Shown here: one piece after another, positions 51,173 to 60,443 of the stretch
Layout: every line of letters starts with the position of its first letter
How positions within the stretch are numbered: position 1 is the stretch's first letter
NCBI GenBank assembly: GCA_031987425.1
Contig: DALZZL010000001.1
Location: forward strand, 1-64,000
Origin: Stenotrophomonas_A sp002429615
GTDB taxonomy: Bacteria; Pseudomonadota; Gammaproteobacteria; Xanthomonadales; Xanthomonadaceae
Direction: 5' to 3'
DNA: 64,000 bases
Program-made: the position numbers and the translations under genes
The notes under the pieces: model-generated
What the model was told of the DNA's origin: nothing
Databases searched by the model: none
The model's input: only the letters and a program-made list of their open reading frames with translations

Positions 51173-52087
51173 TCAACCTGCCGCGACGACCTGTGCACCA
51201 TCGCGCGCGTAGCGCGCCGGCGGCATGCCGACACGGCGTGCGAACGCCACGCTGAAGGTACTGGCGGAGCTGTAACCGACCTGCTCGGCGATACGCGAGA
51301 TCTCCATGCCACCTTCGCGCAGCAGGCGCTTGGCCAGCGCCATGCGCCAATGCAGCAGGTATTCCATCGGCGCCACGCCGACCGTGCGGCTGAATCGCGC
51401 GAAGAATGCCGAGCGCGACAGCGCCGCCTGCGCCGCCAGATCCGCAACGGTCCACGCGTGTCCCGGTCGGGCGTGGAGGGCACGCAGCGCAGCGGCCAGG
51501 CGCTCGTCGGCCAGCCCCGGCACCAATCCCGGCGCTGATCGCGTGCCGCCACCGCAGCGCAGCGCTTCGATCAGCAGCACTTCGAGCAGGCGTTCGAGCA
51601 CGACTTCGCGCGCGGGGCGCTGGGCGAGGGTTTCCTCGCTGACCAGCTGCACCAGCGTCGCCAGCCGCGGCTCGCCGCGCACATGCAGTACCTGCGGCAG
51701 CAGCGACACCAGCAGGGAGGCGTCCGGTGAGCCGAAGCTGCAATGGCCCACCTGCATGCGCAGGTCCGGCGGGCCTTGCTGGCGACCAATGCGGAAATGG
51801 CCCTCGGCCAGCCGCACCGGCATCGTCGTCGTCTCGATGTCGCCGGCATGCAGGCTGGCGTTGTGCAGGTCCTGCAGCGCTGGGATCAGCACGAAGTCGC
51901 CAGCACGCAGTTCGAGCGGCGACTGGACGTCGACGCTCAGCTGGCAGGCGCCTTCCAGCAGCACGCAATAGAACGGGTCACCGGTACCGGGGCGGTGGAT
52001 GCGCCATTCGCCGGCCGCTTCCACCCGCTTGGAGAAGCGCGCCACCGGCTGCAGCAGCGCCACGACTTCGGCCAGGGGATCGACCAT
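51173..52087 (-). CDS. AraC-family transcriptional regulator with cupin sensor
   Basis: 304 residues. The N-terminal cupin_6-type domain (about 15-110, FYCVLLEGACQLSVD and LRAGDFVLIPA) binds an effector. The C-terminal double HTH (about 200-295) reads WTVADLAAQAALSRSAFFARFSRTVGVAPMEYL and ISRIAEQVGYSSASTFSVAF. It is divergent from the SDR gene. The 97-bp gap contains GACGC-N11-GCGTC (52114-52134), a candidate site. It probably activates the dehydrogenase. Confidence 0.9.
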   Translation of the reverse strand: MVDPLAEVVALLQPVARFSKRVEAAGEWRIHRPGTGDPFYCVLLEGACQLSVDVQSPLELRAGDFVLIPALQDLHNASLHAGDIETTTMPVRLAEGHFRIGRQQGPPDLRMQVGHCSFGSPDASLLVSLLPQVLHVRGEPRLATLVQLVSEETLAQRPAREVVLERLLEVLLIEALRCGGGTRSAPGLVPGLADERLAAALRALHARPGHAWTVADLAAQAALSRSAFFARFSRTVGVAPMEYLLHWRMALAKRLLREGGMEISRIAEQVGYSSASTFSVAFARRVGMPPARYARDGAQVVAAG

Positions 52088-52184
52088 GGCAGGACGCTCG
52101 CGAAAGAATTCAAGACGCTGGAGTGTATTGCGTCCTGTGTGCGCGGCCTAGTCTGTCCGCCTGTCCCCACACCGAGGAATGCCC

Positions 52185-52943
52185 ATGTCCACCGTACTGA
52201 TCACCGGCTGCTCGTCCGGTTTCGGCCTGGAAACCGCCCGCCTGTTCCTGCACAAGGGCTGGCACGTCATCGCCAGCATGCGTGTGCCCGATCCGCAGCT
52301 GCTGCCGGCATCGGATCGCCTGCGCATACTGCCGCTGGACATCACCGATCCCGCCAGCATCGCGGCGCTGGTCGAGCAGGCCGGCCCGATCGACGTGCTG
52401 GTCAACAATGCCGGCGTTGGCGCGCCGGTGCCGGTCGAACTGACGCCGGTCGAAACCACGCGCGCCCTGTTCGAGACCAATACGTTCGGGACGCTGGCGA
52501 TGACCCAGGCCTTCCTGCCGCAGTTCCGCGCGCGCCGGGGTGGGGTGGTGATCAACGTGACCTCGTCGGTCACGCTGAAGGCGTTGCCGCTGGTGGGTGT
52601 CTACAGCGCCAGCAAAGCCGCGGTGAATGCCTTCACCGCATCGCTGGCGGTGGAAATGGCGCCGTTTGACGTGCGGGTACGGCTGGTGCTGCCGGGGCGC
52701 TCTCCGGAGACCCGTTTCGGTGCCAACGCGCAGCCGTTCCTTAACGGGCTCGATCACCCCGCCTACGCCGACTTCATCGGCCGCACCATCGCCGGCATGC
52801 GCAGCAGCAGCGGGCCGATGACGCATGCGTCGGATGTGGCCGAGGCGGTATGGCGTGCGGCCACCGACCCGAGCGCGCCGCTGCGTATCGCGGCGGGCGC
52901 CGACGCCGAAGCCTGCATGGCCGAGGCGGGTGGGGCAGGTTGA
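52185..52943 (+). CDS. Short-chain dehydrogenase/reductase
   Basis: 252 residues. The cofactor motif TGCSSGFG (7-14), NNAGVG, catalytic Ser in NVTSSV, Tyr140 and Lys144 (VYSASK) are all in place: a classical SDR using NAD(P)H. The substrate is unknown. ATG 52185 lies 6 bp after a CGAGGA ribosome site; the ATG at 52179 directly abuts it. Divergent from, and probably controlled by, the AraC-type gene. Confidence 0.9.
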   Translation: MSTVLITGCSSGFGLETARLFLHKGWHVIASMRVPDPQLLPASDRLRILPLDITDPASIAALVEQAGPIDVLVNNAGVGAPVPVELTPVETTRALFETNTFGTLAMTQAFLPQFRARRGGVVINVTSSVTLKALPLVGVYSASKAAVNAFTASLAVEMAPFDVRVRLVLPGRSPETRFGANAQPFLNGLDHPAYADFIGRTIAGMRSSSGPMTHASDVAEAVWRAATDPSAPLRIAAGADAEACMAEAGGAG

Positions 52944-53027
52944 GGGCCGAATCGGCGCATGCGCGCCGACGGCCAGGGGTTTGGCCACCGGCGCCCCGTC
53001 AAACGGGCGCGCCGGCGGCCGGGCGCA

Positions 53028-55163
53028 TCAGAAACGCCAGTCCAGGCTCACCGTGTAGCTGCGCGGCGCACCGTAGTAGCCGCTGTAGCGCAGCGAGTTG
53101 ATGTACTTCTCGTCGGTGATGTTGCGCACGTTGAAGCGCAGCGTTGCATCCGGCAGGAAGTCCCAGGCCACGAAGCCGTTGAGCACCGCGTAGCTGTCCT
53201 GGCGCACCGCGAAGCCGCTGCTCTCCACGTTGGAGATGTTGCTCTGCCAGCGGCCACCCAGGCCGAACTGCAGCGCGGTGTAGCTCGGCAGGCGGGCGCT
53301 GAGCATCAGGTTGGCGGTGCGGCGCGGCACCCAGCGGTAGGTGTCGTCGCCGTCTTCGCCGGTGAGCTTCAGCGCGGTGTAGCCGAACACCAGGTTGACG
53401 TTCTCCGACACCTTGCCGGTGGCTTCGAACTCCACGCCCTTCGATTCGACGTCGACGCCGGTGTAGTAGTACTGGCCGTTGTCGTTGTAGCCGGCACCGG
53501 TGGCCAGGCCATCCTGCTCGGCCTTGAACAGCGCCACGGTGGTCAGCAGGCGCTTGTCGAACCAGTCGGCCTTGACGCCCACTTCGTAGTTCGAGCCCTT
53601 GGTCGGGTCGAGGTAACGGCCGTCGGCGTCGCTCTGCTCCTGCGGTTGATAGATGTCCGAGTAGCTGACATAGCCGAGCACGTGTTCGTTGAAGTCGAAG
53701 GTCAGGCCGCCGTAGGGGCTGGTCTTGCCTTCGGTCTGGTCGAACACCACGCCGTAATTGACGCCGTCACGGTGGTAGTTGGCGTAGTTCACGCCAACCA
53801 CGGCCTTCAGGCGGTCGGTGAAGGACAGGCGCGCGGCACCATAGGCGCGCTTGAGGCGCTGGTTGAGCGTGCTGTACAGCGACAGGTCGCCCCACACCGG
53901 CTCGGGGATCACGTCGCCGGCCCACGGGAAGCCCGGCATCTCCAGGTAGCCGCACACCGCGTCGCCGCACATCGCGCCGGCGTACTCCTTGTTGTTGCCC
54001 TCGCTGCGCGCGTAGCTGACGCCGAACATCACTTCCTGGTCGAGGCCGAACATGTCGAAGTGACCGTTGATCGTCGCCGAACCCAGGTGCGCGGTGGTCT
54101 TGTCCCAGCCGCCCCACGGATAGCCGTACAGGCCCAGGTTGGTGCCCGGCTCCAGCCCGGTGCCGTAATAGTCGGTGGCGTAGAACAGCTTGGTGTCGTT
54201 GGTGATCTGGCGGTAGTTGTAGGCCAGCTTCAGCTGCCAGTCCGTCGCCACCTGGTGGGTGTATTCGATGAAACCGGAGTCGGTGGTGGTATCCCACATC
54301 GTCCAGTCCTGCGTGGTGGAGGCGCCGCGGTCCCATTCGGCCTGGGTGCCGTCGCTGTACATGAAGGTCAGCGCGCCCCACATGTTGCCGTCGGTGCGGG
54401 TCTTCTGCTTCGAATAGCCGGCGGTCAGCGTGCCGTTCTCGCCGATCTGGCCGTCGACCACGCCGTAGAAGAAGTCGCGCTTGTCGCTCTTGTCGCGCAG
54501 CCAGGAATCGCCATCCTCATGCGCGGCCACCACGCGGCCGGCCCAGCTGCCGTCGGCGGTGAACGGGGTGGAGTAGTCGGCCTCCACGCGCTTGGTGCCC
54601 CAGGTGCCGTAGCTGATGCCGACCACGCCCTGTTCCTCGTTGGTCGGGCGCTTGCGCACGTAGTTGATGGTGCCGGCGGCATTGCCGACGCCGGTCAGCA
54701 GGCCGTTGGCGCCGCGGATCACTTCCAGCTTCTCGTAAGCGAACGAGTCGGTGGCGCTGGTGGCGATGCCCCAGCCGTTCGGCAGGCCGATGCCGTCGAT
54801 CTGCGTGTTGGCGATGTCGAAGCCGCGCGCGGTGTAGGTGGTGCGGTTGGTTTCCCACTCATCGACCACGATGCCGGTGGCCATGCGCAGCGCGTCGTTG
54901 ACGGTGTTCACGCCGAACGCCTGCATCTGCTCGCTGCTCACCTCGCTGATCGACTGCGGGGTGTCCTTGATCGCCAGATCGAGATTGGTGGCGCCGTTGC
55001 TGACGCGCTCGGCGCGCTGCGCGACCACGCGCACCTGGTCCAGGGTGGTGGCGTCGGCGGTGCTGGCGGCGTCTTCGGCGTGCGCGTTGAGCGCGGCAAA
55101 CAGGCCAAGGGCGAGCAGGGAACGGCGCGGCAGTGCAACGGCGCGGCGGGAAGAGATGGACAT
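53028..55163 (-). CDS. TonB-dependent siderophore receptor
   Basis: 711 residues. Signal peptide (RRSLLALGLFAALNAHA), then a TonB-box-like LDQVRVVAQ, plug (about 50-190: DTPQSISEVSSEQMQAFGVNTVNDALR, TARGFDI, VIRGANGLLTGVGNAAGTINYVRKRP) and a 22-strand type barrel ending YTVSLDWRF. The plug sequence is that of ferric-siderophore receptors (FhuE/FpvA-like). Two Cys near CGDAVCGYLEMPG may form a disulfide in an extracellular loop. No signalling domain is present. A Fur-box-like sequence lies 73 bp upstream. Confidence 0.92.
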   Translation of the reverse strand: MSISSRRAVALPRRSLLALGLFAALNAHAEDAASTADATTLDQVRVVAQRAERVSNGATNLDLAIKDTPQSISEVSSEQMQAFGVNTVNDALRMATGIVVDEWETNRTTYTARGFDIANTQIDGIGLPNGWGIATSATDSFAYEKLEVIRGANGLLTGVGNAAGTINYVRKRPTNEEQGVVGISYGTWGTKRVEADYSTPFTADGSWAGRVVAAHEDGDSWLRDKSDKRDFFYGVVDGQIGENGTLTAGYSKQKTRTDGNMWGALTFMYSDGTQAEWDRGASTTQDWTMWDTTTDSGFIEYTHQVATDWQLKLAYNYRQITNDTKLFYATDYYGTGLEPGTNLGLYGYPWGGWDKTTAHLGSATINGHFDMFGLDQEVMFGVSYARSEGNNKEYAGAMCGDAVCGYLEMPGFPWAGDVIPEPVWGDLSLYSTLNQRLKRAYGAARLSFTDRLKAVVGVNYANYHRDGVNYGVVFDQTEGKTSPYGGLTFDFNEHVLGYVSYSDIYQPQEQSDADGRYLDPTKGSNYEVGVKADWFDKRLLTTVALFKAEQDGLATGAGYNDNGQYYYTGVDVESKGVEFEATGKVSENVNLVFGYTALKLTGEDGDDTYRWVPRRTANLMLSARLPSYTALQFGLGGRWQSNISNVESSGFAVRQDSYAVLNGFVAWDFLPDATLRFNVRNITDEKYINSLRYSGYYGAPRSYTVSLDWRF

Positions 55164-55235
55164 GTAGGTAGGGATCCCAAGTGGATGAGCTGGGCGGGGG
55201 CGACGAGCCGCCGCTAAGGCGGCGTGAATTTTACA

Positions 55236-55250
55236 TGGGAATCGTTCTTA
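55236..55250 (-). promoter_or_regulatory. Fur-box-like site upstream of the siderophore receptor
   Basis: TGGGAATCGTTCTTA matches 10 of 15 positions of the 7-1-7 Fur consensus TGATAATCATTATCA. It lies 73-87 bp before the receptor start, in an AT-richer patch. Iron repression is expected for this gene, but the match is only moderate. Confidence 0.45.
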
Positions 55251-55335
55251 TTGGGATTCGCTTTTTCGCCTGTGCGGTTCGGTCGCGGGCCCGCGCCGGG
55301 CAGGAAGCGGCCAGGTGCGGGCTTGCCGGGCCTGC

Positions 55336-55373
55336 CTAACGCTGTTAGATTCGCGGCCGACTAACGGCGTTAG
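55336..55373. promoter_or_regulatory. Tandem TetR-type operators CTAACGCTGTTAG and CTAACGGCGTTAG
   Basis: Two 13-bp palindromes, 55336-55348 and 55361-55373, centre spacing 25 bp, both CTAAC-N3-GTTAG. Together they form a larger 15-bp inverted repeat with one mismatch. They end 7 bp before the tetR ATG, so bound repressor would block its transcription and perhaps the downstream RND genes. Confidence 0.7.
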
Positions 55374-55380
55374 GCTGGGC

Positions 55381-56022
55381 ATGCGCAGGTCGATCGGGAA
55401 GGAGCAAATCGTGGCTGCCGCGTTCCGCCTGCTCGACGAAGCAGGGCGGGAGGGCGTGAGCCTGCGCAAGGTCGCGTGCCAGCTGGGCATCCGCGCGCCG
55501 TCGCTGTACTGGCATTTCAAGAGCAAGCAGGCGCTGGTCGACGCCATGGCCGACGCGCTGATCCACGACGTGGCCCGCCATGTGCCGGAAGGGCAGTCCT
55601 GGCGCGCGACGCTGCTGCAGCTGGCGCACGAGTTCCGCCATGCCTTCAAGGCGCATCGCGATGGCGCCCGCGTCTACGCCGGTACCTACCTGGCCACCGA
55701 GAACGTGATGCGGGTCGCCGAGACCACGATCGCGGCACTGGCCCAGGCGGGTGCGTCGATCGACTTCGCCGCCACCACGGCGATGGACCTCATCTATTAC
55801 GTGCTCGGCTTCGTGATCGAGGAGCAGTCGCTGCCCGAGAACGGTGCCGGCATGGAGGACGTGGAGCAGGCCTTCCTGGCGATGGCCGAGAGCCGTTTCC
55901 CCTATTGCTGGCAGGCCCGCCACTTCCTGACCGAGCCTGACCTCGAACGCCGCTTCGTACAGGGCGTCGGCCTGCTGCTGGATGGCGTCGCCCTGCGGCT
56001 GGTGCCGCCGCAGCGCCCCTAG
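55381..56022 (+). CDS. TetR-type repressor of RND efflux operon
   Basis: 213 residues. HTH at about 5-50 (IVAAAFRLLDEAGREGVSLRKVACQLGIRAPSLYWHFKSKQAL), identical in layout to the tetracycline-repressor HTH, and a C-terminal TetR_C-like ligand domain (YYVLGFVIEEQ). Tandem palindromes end 7 bp before its ATG. The RND adaptor starts 102 bp downstream on the same strand, so it likely controls that pump. Longer in-frame starts run back through the operators. Confidence 0.9.
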   Translation: MRRSIGKEQIVAAAFRLLDEAGREGVSLRKVACQLGIRAPSLYWHFKSKQALVDAMADALIHDVARHVPEGQSWRATLLQLAHEFRHAFKAHRDGARVYAGTYLATENVMRVAETTIAALAQAGASIDFAATTAMDLIYYVLGFVIEEQSLPENGAGMEDVEQAFLAMAESRFPYCWQARHFLTEPDLERRFVQGVGLLLDGVALRLVPPQRP

Positions 56023-56124
56023 GCCACCCGCCCGGTTTTTCCGTTTCCTCCTGTCGCCCGCCCGCCAACGCAAGCGTGTCCCCGTCCGGCGATGTTCCCA
56101 TCACCTTTGATCACAGAGTGCCTC

Positions 56125-57225
56125 ATGCGTGTCCACCTCCTGCGTTGGTCTTTCCCTGTTCTGATCGTGTTGTTGGTTTCCGCCTGCGGTGGCTCGGACA
56201 AGTCGTCCGGGGATGCCGCCGCCGAGACGTCCGCGCTGGCCGTGAGCGTGGCCCCGGCGCAGACCCAGCAGATGGCGCGTACCGTACTGGTCTCCGGCCC
56301 GGTGTCCGCGTTCGAGGAGATGCAGCTCGGCGTCGAGCTGAGTGGCCAGCGCGTGACCGCGCTGAAGGTCGATGTGGGCGAGTGGGTCAAGCAGGGGCAG
56401 GTGCTGCTCGAACTCGACCACCGCACGCTCGACAGCGAACTGGCGCAGGCCGATGCATCGTTGCGACAGGCGCAGACCGCGCAGGAACTGGCCGGCCTGA
56501 ACTACGAGCGTGGCGCCAAGCTGGCCACCGAGAAGTTGATCAGCGCCAGCAGCCTGGATGAACTGCGCGCCACCCGCACCGATGCCGAAGCGCAGACCGC
56601 CACCGCACGCGCGCGCCGCGATGCGGCCAAGCTCCAGCGCGACTTCGCCGAACTGCGTGCGCCCGCCGATGGCGTGATCTCCAAGCGCCTCGTGCAGCCG
56701 GGGCAGGTGGTGTCCGCCGGCAGCGAGCTGTTGCGCCTGATCCGCGACAACCGCCTGGAATGGCGCGCGGAACTCTCCGAGGCGCAGCTTGCCGGCGTGG
56801 CCGTCGGCAACACCGTGACCCTGCCGTATGCCGGCCAGGACATCCTCGGCCGCATCCGCGCGGTCAGCCCGGGCGTCGATTCGCAGACCCGCACCGGCAC
56901 CATCTACGCGGATCTGCCGACGCCCGGTCCGCTCAAGCCGGGGGTCTATGTCGAAGGCCGCATCGTCACCGGCGATGGCCAGGCCTTGACCATCCCCAGT
57001 GCCGCGATCGTGCAGCGCGATGGCCACAGCTACGTGTTCACCGTCAGCGACAAGCAGCAGGCGCAGCGCAAGCGTGTGCGTACCGGGCAGGTGGCGCAGG
57101 GACGCACCGAGATTGTCGATGGCCTGAAGGCCGGCGAGCAGGTGGTGGTGGACGGTGCCGGTTTCCTGGGTGAGGGCGATCGCGTGCGCGTGGTCGCCGC
57201 GACCGCCAAGGCGGGTGCCCGATGA
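56125..57225 (+). CDS. RND efflux periplasmic adaptor (membrane fusion protein), lipoprotein
   Basis: 366 residues. Lipoprotein signal with lipobox VSAC (Cys21). Then the barrel-sandwich, coiled hairpin (about 95-170: SELAQADASLRQAQTAQELAGLNYERGAKLA) and lipoyl half APADGVISKRLVQPGQVV, beta-barrel and membrane-proximal domains follow. An upstream ATG at 56092 would lengthen the leader by 11 residues and is less likely. It overlaps the RND pump gene by four bases (ATGA), so the two are coupled. No TolC-type outer membrane gene is adjacent. Confidence 0.92.
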   Translation: MRVHLLRWSFPVLIVLLVSACGGSDKSSGDAAAETSALAVSVAPAQTQQMARTVLVSGPVSAFEEMQLGVELSGQRVTALKVDVGEWVKQGQVLLELDHRTLDSELAQADASLRQAQTAQELAGLNYERGAKLATEKLISASSLDELRATRTDAEAQTATARARRDAAKLQRDFAELRAPADGVISKRLVQPGQVVSAGSELLRLIRDNRLEWRAELSEAQLAGVAVGNTVTLPYAGQDILGRIRAVSPGVDSQTRTGTIYADLPTPGPLKPGVYVEGRIVTGDGQALTIPSAAIVQRDGHSYVFTVSDKQQAQRKRVRTGQVAQGRTEIVDGLKAGEQVVVDGAGFLGEGDRVRVVAATAKAGAR

Positions 57226-60200
57226 ATTTCTCCGCCTGGGCGATCAAACGCCCGTTGCCCGCGCTGCTGGTGTTCTTCGTGTTGTGCGTGGCGGGCCTGT
57301 GGGGCTTCCATCAACTGCCGGTCGCGCGTTTCCCGGATATCGCTTTCCCGATGACCACCGTTACCGTCACCCAGCCGGGCGCCTCGCCGAGCCAGCTGGA
57401 GGCGGAGGTCACGCGCAAGGTGGAGGATTCGGTCGCCACCGTGAACAACGTCAAGCGGGTGATGTCCACCGTCAGCGAAGGCGTGAGTACCACCCAGATT
57501 GAATTCCAGCTCGAGGCCGATCTGGCCACCGCGCTCGACGACACCCGTGATGCGGTCACCCGCATCCGCACCGACCTGCCGCAGGACATCCAGGAGCCGG
57601 TGATCTCCAAGGTCGATATCGGCGGCTCGCTGATGACCTATGCGCTGGTGGCGCCGGGCATGACCGCCGACGAGGCCAGCTGGTTCGTCGACCGCGATGT
57701 CTCTCGGGCGATGTACGGCGTGCCCGGCGTGGCGCGCGTCACCCGCGTGGGCGGCGTGCAGCGCCAGGTGCGGGTGGACCTGGACCCTAATGCGCTGCTG
57801 GCCTTCGGCATCACCGCCGGAGCCGTATCGCAGCAGCTGGCGCAGATCCAGGTGGAGCGCGCTGGTGGCAAGGCCGAACTGGAGGGCGCGCAGCAGACCA
57901 TCCGCACGCTGGGTACGGTGGGCGATGCGCAGGCGTTGCGGGACTATTCGATCAGCCTGCCCGACGGCCGCGCGGTGCGCCTATCCAACCTGGCGCATGT
58001 GACCGATGCCGCCGCCGACCCGGCCGAAGCGGCGCTGCTCGACGGCAAGGACGTGGTGGCGTTCTCGATGTCGCGCACGCGCGGCTCCAGCGAGGTGAAG
58101 GTGGAAGCGGGCGTGCACGAGGCGCTGGACAACCTCAAGGCCGCGCATCCGGGTATCGACTTCCGCCTGGTGACCACCGCCATCGATGAAACCCATCGCT
58201 CCTACGACTCGTCGATGACGATGCTCTATGAAGGTGCGCTGCTGGCGTTGCTGGTGGTGTGGCTGTTCCTGCGCGACTGGCGGGCCACCTGGGTGTCGGC
58301 CTTGGTGCTGCCGTTGTCGATCATCCCGACGTTCGCGGTGATGTACTGGTTCGGCTTCACCCTGAACATGATCACGCTGCTGGCGTTGTCGGTGGTGGTA
58401 GGCATCCTGGTCGACGATGCGATCGTGGAGATCGAGAACATCGTCCGCCACCTGCGCATGGGTAAGCCTCCGCTGGAAGCGGCGCGCGAAGCGGCCGGCG
58501 AGATCGGCAATGCGGTGATCGCCACCTCGCTGACGCTGGCGGCGGTATTCGTGCCGGTGGCGTTCATGCCGGGCATCGCCGGCAAGTTCTTCCGGGAGTT
58601 CGGCTGGACCGCGGCCACCGCCGTGCTGTTCTCGCTGCTGGTGGCACGTCTGCTGACGCCGATGATGGCCGCCTACATCCTCAAGCCGCACGGCGAGGAG
58701 AAGGGCGACTCGCGCCTGATGCGCTGGTACCTGGGCTGGGTGGACGCGGCGCTGCGCCATCGTGGGCGCACGTTGTGGATCGCCACGGGCCTGTTCGTCG
58801 CCTCGGTGGGGCTGGTGCCCTTCATTCCCAAGACCTTCATTCCGCAATCGGACCTGGGCCGCAGCAATCTGAGCCTGGAGTTGCCGCCCGGCACGCGCCT
58901 GCAGGAGACGGTGGCGGTTTCCGAGCACGCGCGTGCGCTGCTGAAGGACATGCCCGAGCTCAAGCAGGTCTATACCGCGGTGGGCAGCGTGCTCGATCTG
59001 GGTGATCCCTCCACCACGGGCGTGGCGGATGCGCGCAAGGCGACGCTGATCCTGGACTGGGGCGTGGCCGACACCCGCAAGCGTGACCAGCGTGAACTAG
59101 AGCGCGATGCGCGTGCGCGACTGGCGGATCTGCCGGGCGTGCGCGTGAGCTATGTGAGTTCCGAGCCGGGCAACCTGCTGCAGCTGGTGCTGTCGGGAGA
59201 CGATCCGCAGCGGCTGCAGGACGCCTCCACCGCACTCGAACGCGACCTGCGCGGCATCCAGGGACTGGGTAGCGTGACGTCCACCGCCTCGCTGCTGCGG
59301 CCGGAAATCCAGATCGTCCCCAATTCGGCGCGTGCCGCCGACCTGGGCGTGGCCACGGCGGACATTGCCGAAGCCGCACGCATCGCCACCGCGGGCGACT
59401 ACGAGCAGCGGCTGGCCAAGCTCAACCTGCCGGATCGTCAGGTGCCCATCCGGGTCGGTTTCGCCGAGGCGACGCTGGCCAACCCGGCGTTGATCGGGCA
59501 GCTGCGGGTGCCCGGGCGATACGGCCCGGTGCCGTTGTCGGCGGTGGCGGACATCGACATGGGCAGCGGCCCGTCGCAGATCTCGCGCTACCAGCGCCAG
59601 CGTAATGTCACCTTGACCGCCGAGCTCAACGGGCGGCCGCTGGGCGATGTGATGAAGCAGGTGCAGGAGCTGCCGAGCGTGAAGCACCTGCCGCCCGGCG
59701 TGAGCTTCCTCAATACCGGCGACGCGGAAGTCTTCGTCGAGCTGTTCATCGGCTTCCTGCTGGCGATGGCCGCCGGCCTGGTGTGCATCTACATGGTGCT
59801 GTTGCTGCTGTTCAACCATGCGCTGATGCCGGTGACCATCCTGGCGGCGGTGCCGCTGTGCGCGGGGGGTGCGTTCGGCGCGCTGCTGCTGACCCAGAAC
59901 ATGTTGTCGTTGCCCGCGCTGATCGGCCTGCTGATGCTGATCGGCATCGCCACCAAGAACTCGATCCTGCTGGTGGACTATGCGGTGATCGCCGAGGACG
60001 AGCATGGGCTGAGCCAGCACGATGCCTTGGTGGACGCCTGCCGCAAGCGCGCGCAGCCGATCATCATGACCACGCTGGCCATGGGCGCGGGCATGATGCC
60101 GATCGCGCTGGGCTTCGCGGGCGACTCCAGCTTCCGTGCGCCGATGGCGATCGCGGTGATTGGCGGCCTGATCACCTCCACGCTGCTGAGCCTGATCGTG

Positions 60201-60305
60201 ATCCCGGCGGCGTTCACGGTGGTGGACGACCTGGGTGAATGGGTGTCGCGGAAGTTCCGCCACCGCTCGTCGCATCCGCACGGTGTGGTCGACGGCCAGA
60301 GCTGA
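57222..60305 (+). CDS. RND-superfamily efflux transporter (AcrB/MexF-like)
   Basis: 1027 residues, full length for hydrophobe/amphiphile RND pumps, with 12 spans and two large periplasmic loops. N-terminal FSAWAIKRPLPALLVFFVL, then VARFPDIAFPMTTVTVTQPGASPSQLE, TM4 with the proton-relay segment VVGILVDDAIVEIENI (Asp-Asp), and TM10 with the relay Lys region IGLLMLIGIATKNSILLVDYA. Exports drugs or other small molecules by proton antiport with the preceding adaptor. A strong hairpin follows the stop. Confidence 0.93.
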   Translation: MNFSAWAIKRPLPALLVFFVLCVAGLWGFHQLPVARFPDIAFPMTTVTVTQPGASPSQLEAEVTRKVEDSVATVNNVKRVMSTVSEGVSTTQIEFQLEADLATALDDTRDAVTRIRTDLPQDIQEPVISKVDIGGSLMTYALVAPGMTADEASWFVDRDVSRAMYGVPGVARVTRVGGVQRQVRVDLDPNALLAFGITAGAVSQQLAQIQVERAGGKAELEGAQQTIRTLGTVGDAQALRDYSISLPDGRAVRLSNLAHVTDAAADPAEAALLDGKDVVAFSMSRTRGSSEVKVEAGVHEALDNLKAAHPGIDFRLVTTAIDETHRSYDSSMTMLYEGALLALLVVWLFLRDWRATWVSALVLPLSIIPTFAVMYWFGFTLNMITLLALSVVVGILVDDAIVEIENIVRHLRMGKPPLEAAREAAGEIGNAVIATSLTLAAVFVPVAFMPGIAGKFFREFGWTAATAVLFSLLVARLLTPMMAAYILKPHGEEKGDSRLMRWYLGWVDAALRHRGRTLWIATGLFVASVGLVPFIPKTFIPQSDLGRSNLSLELPPGTRLQETVAVSEHARALLKDMPELKQVYTAVGSVLDLGDPSTTGVADARKATLILDWGVADTRKRDQRELERDARARLADLPGVRVSYVSSEPGNLLQLVLSGDDPQRLQDASTALERDLRGIQGLGSVTSTASLLRPEIQIVPNSARAADLGVATADIAEAARIATAGDYEQRLAKLNLPDRQVPIRVGFAEATLANPALIGQLRVPGRYGPVPLSAVADIDMGSGPSQISRYQRQRNVTLTAELNGRPLGDVMKQVQELPSVKHLPPGVSFLNTGDAEVFVELFIGFLLAMAAGLVCIYMVLLLLFNHALMPVTILAAVPLCAGGAFGALLLTQNMLSLPALIGLLMLIGIATKNSILLVDYAVIAEDEHGLSQHDALVDACRKRAQPIIMTTLAMGAGMMPIALGFAGDSSFRAPMAIAVIGGLITSTLLSLIVIPAAFTVVDDLGEWVSRKFRHRSSHPHGVVDGQS

Positions 60306-60315
60306 CTCGGTGGGA

Positions 60316-60345
60316 CCATCGCCACCCGGGGCAGGGTGGCGATGG
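60316..60345. terminator. Perfect 12-bp hairpin after the RND operon
   Basis: CCATCGCCACCC (60316-60327) and GGGTGGCGATGG (60334-60345) pair perfectly around a 6-nt loop, 11 bp after the RND stop. There is no U-run, but the stem is very stable; it is the likely end of the adaptor-pump transcript. Confidence 0.7.
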
Positions 60346-60443
60346 ACTCTCAGTAGAAATACCGCAATCAGTCCGGAAAGGTTACTGACGCCAGCGAAGC
60401 ATCGAAGGCACAAGCTCTACCCACCCTTCCGGTGGAGCGTGCC

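Noticed and set aside
52959..55217. 752-codon open frame on the plus strand opposite the siderophore receptor
   Set aside because: Shadow of the receptor gene. Its composition is dominated by Val/Ala/Gly/His from codon third positions, and it has no ribosome site or family features.
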